A program made the position numbers and the translations under genes. Under the pieces are notes generated by a model. That model saw only the letters and a list, made by a program, of their open reading frames with translations, did not search any database and had not been told where the DNA came from. From Aureobasidium sp. EXF-3400 (lineage: Eukaryota; Ascomycota; Dothideomycetes; Dothideales; Saccotheciaceae), in NCBI GenBank assembly GCA_024195585.1, contig SWBL01000007.1:186001-250000 (forward strand): a stretch of 64,000 nt of DNA. Reading direction: 5' to 3'. Below, piece after piece: positions 60,327-64,000 of this stretch. Position 1 is the stretch's first letter; every line of letters starts with the position of its first letter.

Positions 60327-61003
60327 ATGACCAACAAATACTGGCTCTTCTGCCTACTCGTACTCTCTATCATCAGTTTTGCATCTATCACCGCTAGCAA
60401 CGAGTTTGTCACCGCCCCTCAGTACGGCGCTGTATCCCACTCTGCCAACAACCAGCCTCAGTGGGTCCCCAGCAACGCTGCCGCATCTTCTTCCTCAGCT
60501 ACTGCCTCTGGCGACGACCACTCGCACTTTGGCGATGGCCACTCGCACACTGGAGGCCACCACCCGCACTCTAGCCCCTCATCCTTGACCGCCCACCATG
60601 GCTGCAAGCAGTGTCTGACTGAGGACCCTTCCAAGATCTTCGTCTGCACTCTCTGCTCGCACCGCTTCCGTCGCCAAGAACGCCTCAAGCGTCACTACCA
60701 CTCCCTCCATACTCACGACAAGCCCTTCGAGTGCACCGACTGTGGCAAGAAGTTCAGCTGCAGCGACGACGTGAACCAGCACCAGCGCACTCACGGTGCC
60801 GGCACTGTTGTCATGGGCGTCATGACCAGCGATTCCGGCATCTATGGCACATGGTGGATCGCGCTTGTTGTCATCTCCGTAGTGATGTTTATCCACAAGA
60901 TCAACCAGCGTGAGTTTGCTTCTGATTACAAGTCCCTGAATTTGACTGATAATCCCGCCTAGGTCGCCAGAGAGTCAACAACATTGCTGCATTGCATGCT
61001 TGA
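60327..61003 (+). CDS. Membrane-anchored protein with two Msn2/4-like C2H2 zinc fingers
   Basis: Exon 1 at 60327-60909 joins exon 2 at 60963-61003 (GTGAGT...GCCTAG intron) into 207 residues. Residues 5-22 form a hydrophobic signal or anchor ([17 protein letters not shown]). A Ser/Ala region and a His-rich block (about 64-81, [20 protein letters not shown]) follow. Then come two C2H2 fingers: C107/C110/H123/H128 and C136/C139/H152/H156, with the [18 protein letters not shown] and DKPFEC linker typical of Msn2/Msn4/Seb1 stress factors. A second hydrophobic helix lies at about 175-190 ([16 protein letters not shown]), then a short basic tail. In finger 2 the usual RSDNL helix start is replaced by CSDDV, so DNA contacts may differ. 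It could be a tethered regulator or a lumenal protein of other use. Confidence 0.8.
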
Positions 61004-61406
61004 GGACGGCTGTTTACTGAGTTTTCACGAGGTGTTAACATACTCTCCTGAAGCATGATGCGCAATGGAAACGAAGTATAGCAGAGGAGATGGATACCGC
61101 TTGCACACTGTAGTATACGGTCATGGGGTTTCCATAGTCATACTCAAAAATCAGAGTCGCATCAAGCAAAGTCCATTTCGTTCCAGGAGGGCAGTCATTT
61201 GAAACGTAACATGCTCCATTATCTGGCTTATGTACCTGAGAGTATCCATTGTTACGACACGAGAGTCTCAGGGTCTCTCGCCAAGATTGTCGAGACGAAC
61301 AACTCCATGTACGCCCCTTTCAACGTGCCAAAGTTCTCACTCGTTTCACAACGCATCTCATTGACGTACCACTATCAACGACATACACCACAGCATCATC
61401 TTGAAA
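61004..61406. other. Intergenic region, nothing recognised
   Basis: About 400 bp between two same-strand genes. Confidence 0.35.
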
Positions 61407-61797
61407 ATGTGGTCTACAATCATCCTTATCCTCATCTCCCTGGTTAACTCTGCCTCCCTCACCCTTACCATTTGGGCTGGTCTCTCCCTTAACAACACCG
61501 ACTGGTGGATGGTCTTCTTGATCGTCTTTCTCATGGGCGCACTCTACCAAGTGGACTACTGTAAGCTCGCATAAACCTTTGCTCTAGCGTGTGCGCTCGA
61601 CTGACTGTTCTCAAGTTCGCCGCAATATTTCCACTATCGCCTCACAAAGCAACAACGGCCCTGACGTCGAGCTGAACGAGTTGCCTCGCCCTGCAGCTGC
61701 TCATGTGCCTGCGAGACGTGGTACCAGTCGATCTGGCTTGTTTCTCCAGCCGATCAATACTCCCATCCATCGCCGCACCGCCAGTGCGGTGGCCTGA
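61407..61797 (+). CDS. Small two-helix membrane or secreted protein
   Basis: Exons 61407-61560 and 61616-61797 join in phase (55-nt intron) into 111 residues. Residues 4-25 (TIILILISLVNSASLTL) could be a signal peptide or helix, and 33-48 (WWMVFLIVFLMGALY) is a second helix. The C-terminal half is polar and basic (PVPARRGTSRSG-like region). It is similar in size and layout to the 53559 gene but without clear sequence similarity. Function unknown. Confidence 0.65.
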
Positions 61798-62209
61798 GTG
61801 CCATCGTTATACGTGAGATGGTCTTGAGCCTTCTCAACTTCTCCTGACTGATCATCCTCACGGCAGTCGAACAGCATCAAATTTCCCGGCGACTCCAAGC
61901 ATGCAGCAAAAGATGAACCATACCAGCAAGTATGGTCAGACTGAGAAGAGCATCAGGAAAGAGCGCTAGTGATACCGCGGATCGAGATATCACAGAGCGT
62001 CCTCTCGCAAAAAAGGGGGAGGCATGAAGTCAGCGGCGAGCAACACGAAGACATGCATCACTTGCGGAGTTATACGAGGGAATGCAAAGGGCATTGAGCA
62101 CACGTTATGCTTGGAAAATGATTGAACTATTTGTTACCTCCCCACTTGACACAGTTTCCCTCATTGGCCTCCGTGTATTCTTCCCAGTAACAAGACGTGA
62201 CATGCTGCG
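61798..62209. other. Intergenic region, nothing recognised
   Basis: About 410 bp between convergent genes. Confidence 0.35.
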
Positions 62210-63757
62210 CTACTGTTTGGGAGACTCGTGAGGACTGTTCATCGCGCTTGCTGTCATCCTATTCGACCTTGGTGATGTTCTTGACCGAATTACTGGTAGA
62301 GGAGATGGCTGAGCAGGTAATACTACACGGAGATGAGTCGCAATGTCGCCCAAAGCTGGCGTCGAAACTCCGAAGTGTGCTGCATGGTTTGACAACCTGT
62401 TCGGGTCCCAAGGCTTCCCAGATTTATAGCGTGTGATCGGCACTGATGCAAGCAGGAAAGGAGATTCTGGATAGGTGAAAGCAGGAGATGTAGGGGACTG
62501 ATAAGGACTGGCAGGTGACCGAAGAACACCATATGAACCGAGACCAGGACGAGGGGCAGGTGGCCAGAATGTTGCATTAACTGCTCTGGCAAATGCTGTG
62601 AATGGTCCGTATGGAATGTCAGCATGCCACGCCGCGCTTTCTTCTTCATCCAAGCCATGGGGCTTTTGTACACTCAAGGTGTACGTATCTCCGTCCTGTC
62701 TAAAGAAGTAATGGTTTCTATGCTCGAAGGGATCGATGTTGAAGACAAAGTCCGAGAAAACCCAGTCCCAACAAGCTCTGCCCCAAAGCAAATGATCGAT
62801 CCCGTCCAAGTCTCCATCGTCCCATTCGTCAATCAGCTCTTTGGGATCGAACGGAAAGCCCAGAGGAGTAAAAGGATCATACAACTTCAGACCTACCCTC
62901 AGCCTTGGGATTGCCTCGAAGATCTCAATAATTAAACAAGGGTCCCTGATACGATCCAGAGGAATATTGAAATGTTTGGAATTTGCCTCATCAGGAACGA
63001 CATTGGTCTTCAACGGTTCGGTACTGATAAAAGTCTCCCGATCGGTAATGATAGTGAGTGGCATGTTGACCATTTTGACGGATCCATCCTCAGCCAAGTG
63101 GAACGCGGGCTGCGTACGCAAGTCAAGCCCAGGACGGCCGCGTTCCTTGACTTCGGCTTTCCAAGAAGCATGGACCTTGGGTGGAGGTCTGAGGTGGAAC
63201 GTTTCGTGTACATGTCCAGTTCCTGAGATAACCCAGAGCCTCCAAGAGCCTAGCGCTTGATCCCAGAACCAGACGTCACTGGAAGTGTTCTTCTTCGAAG
63301 GATACCGATATCCAAAGGTATCAACCAAGACCTTGTCTATGCCGGCTTCGCGTGCCTTATCGTATGCCTTTTGTCTTTGCCTCTGTGGAAGGGTCTGCCA
63401 CTTTTTCAGAAGGGCTTCCGTCTCGTCTTTTGAGTAGCCTGGTAAGAGATTGAAAAATCTTTTTTGGTCCTCATTGTTCTCAATACGGTAGGCTCTTACC
63501 ATAGTGGCAAGTGTCATTGGCAGTTCTTGCTCCGATCCTAAGACCTTGAAAAATCGCGACCTCTCACGCTTCGACTTTTTCGCTCCAGCTGACTTAGCCG
63601 CAACGCGCGCTGACCGGCGAGGAGTTGAATCATCGGCTACTGTGCCTGACTTTGAGTCCAATGTCGTGTCAAGCTTTCGAATCTTTTTCTGAATTGAAGT
63701 CGTCTTAGGCTTGATACCATTCGCAGCTTTGCGAGACTTTCTTTTTCTGGGAGCCAT
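62210..63757 (-). CDS. Hypothetical protein with basic, NLS-like N-terminus (515 aa)
   Basis: Single-exon minus-strand gene. The first 65 residues are Lys/Arg-rich (MAPRKRKSRKAANG, then RRSARVAAKSAGAKKSKRER), suggesting nuclear location or nucleic-acid binding. A folded middle (about 80-390) is rich in aromatic residues (SSDVWFWDQALGSWRLWVIS, then LLWGRACWDWVFSDF). The last 100 residues are Ser/Pro-rich and disordered. No domain is recognised. Confidence 0.75.
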   Translation of the reverse strand: MAPRKRKSRKAANGIKPKTTSIQKKIRKLDTTLDSKSGTVADDSTPRRSARVAAKSAGAKKSKRERSRFFKVLGSEQELPMTLATMVRAYRIENNEDQKRFFNLLPGYSKDETEALLKKWQTLPQRQRQKAYDKAREAGIDKVLVDTFGYRYPSKKNTSSDVWFWDQALGSWRLWVISGTGHVHETFHLRPPPKVHASWKAEVKERGRPGLDLRTQPAFHLAEDGSVKMVNMPLTIITDRETFISTEPLKTNVVPDEANSKHFNIPLDRIRDPCLIIEIFEAIPRLRVGLKLYDPFTPLGFPFDPKELIDEWDDGDLDGIDHLLWGRACWDWVFSDFVFNIDPFEHRNHYFFRQDGDTYTLSVQKPHGLDEEESAAWHADIPYGPFTAFARAVNATFWPPAPRPGLGSYGVLRSPASPYQSPTSPAFTYPESPFLLASVPITRYKSGKPWDPNRLSNHAAHFGVSTPALGDIATHLRVVLPAQPSPLPVIRSRTSPRSNRMTASAMNSPHESPKQ

Positions 63758-63841
63758 GTCGTGGAACTGAGATGATGCTGCGTTCGTGGGAATTGTGAAG
63801 GATATTCAATGTTGTTAGAATCATACAGCGATTGGAAAAGT

Positions 63842-64000
63842 CTATAGTCGAGGATCTGGTCTGTCGCGGGCTTTGAGGTCGCCAGATCCGGCGATGTTAC
63901 GGTCTGCCGGAATGGTGACAAAGAAAAGCTTGCCGGCTTTCTGGCACAGCTCCATGCCAACGATCAAGGACAAAGAGATACCCGAGCGCTGTGATGAAAT
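63842..64000 (-). CDS. Possible 3' end of a gene running off the right edge
   Basis: A minus-strand frame is open from the window edge to a TAG at 63842-63844 (53 codons). It contains the protein-like stretch MELCQKAGKLFFVTIPADR. Too short to name. An overlapping 107-codon frame is an alternative reading. Confidence 0.3.
   Translation of the reverse strand: MSSQRSGISLSLIVGMELCQKAGKLFFVTIPADRNIAGSGDLKARDRPDPRL

Overview
The window is nuclear DNA of a filamentous ascomycete, most likely Pezizomycotina and possibly Dothideomycetes; the class is an impression, not a measurement. Evidence: short GT-AG introns of about 40-110 nt, genes on both strands every 2-3 kb, Zn2Cys6 regulators, a fungal PLD1, the HAS1 helicase, an Flc/TRP-type membrane protein, HRI1, and F-box-like and DUF3632-like proteins. 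I saw no transposon, CRISPR array or rRNA. Gene models were spliced by eye, and every junction given keeps the reading frame.

Layout. 1-9.4 kb: the 3' part of a repeat-rich protein gene (M-R-x-S-M-R repeats), a claudin-like four-helix membrane protein, a tautomerase divergent from a cytochrome P450, and HRI1 divergent from a Zn2Cys6 factor. 10-17.5 kb: a possible carbon-use locus with a DUF3632-like protein, a second Zn2Cys6 factor, a kinase of the AnmK/levoglucosan kinase family and, divergent from it, an MFS sugar porter. 18.4-20.1 kb: an F-box-like gene whose 3' end may continue in another frame. 20.3-27.1 kb: a five-exon gene for a protein of about 2,179 residues with hydrophobic helices, an Ig-like module and a Hint (hedgehog/intein) domain. 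This is the strongest candidate for something undescribed.

28.3-40.7 kb is housekeeping: phospholipase D, the DEAD-box helicase HAS1 and an Flc-type membrane protein, followed by a 2.5 kb gap. 43.3-48.4 kb encodes a 1,708-residue acidic protein with a charged coiled coil. 49.7-50.3 kb holds a decayed pseudogene. 52.2 kb carries a tRNA gene on the minus strand whose anticodon region is interrupted by about 70 nt.

53.5-64 kb: two small two-helix membrane proteins, several lineage-restricted hypothetical proteins, an APH-type phosphotransferase, a TPMT-type thiol methyltransferase, a membrane-anchored protein with two Msn2-like zinc fingers, a basic 515-residue protein, and possibly the 3' end of a gene running off the right edge.

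The LGK-like kinase, sugar porter and neighbouring Zn2Cys6 gene could import, phosphorylate and sense a 1,6-anhydro sugar. This is inferred from position and family only.
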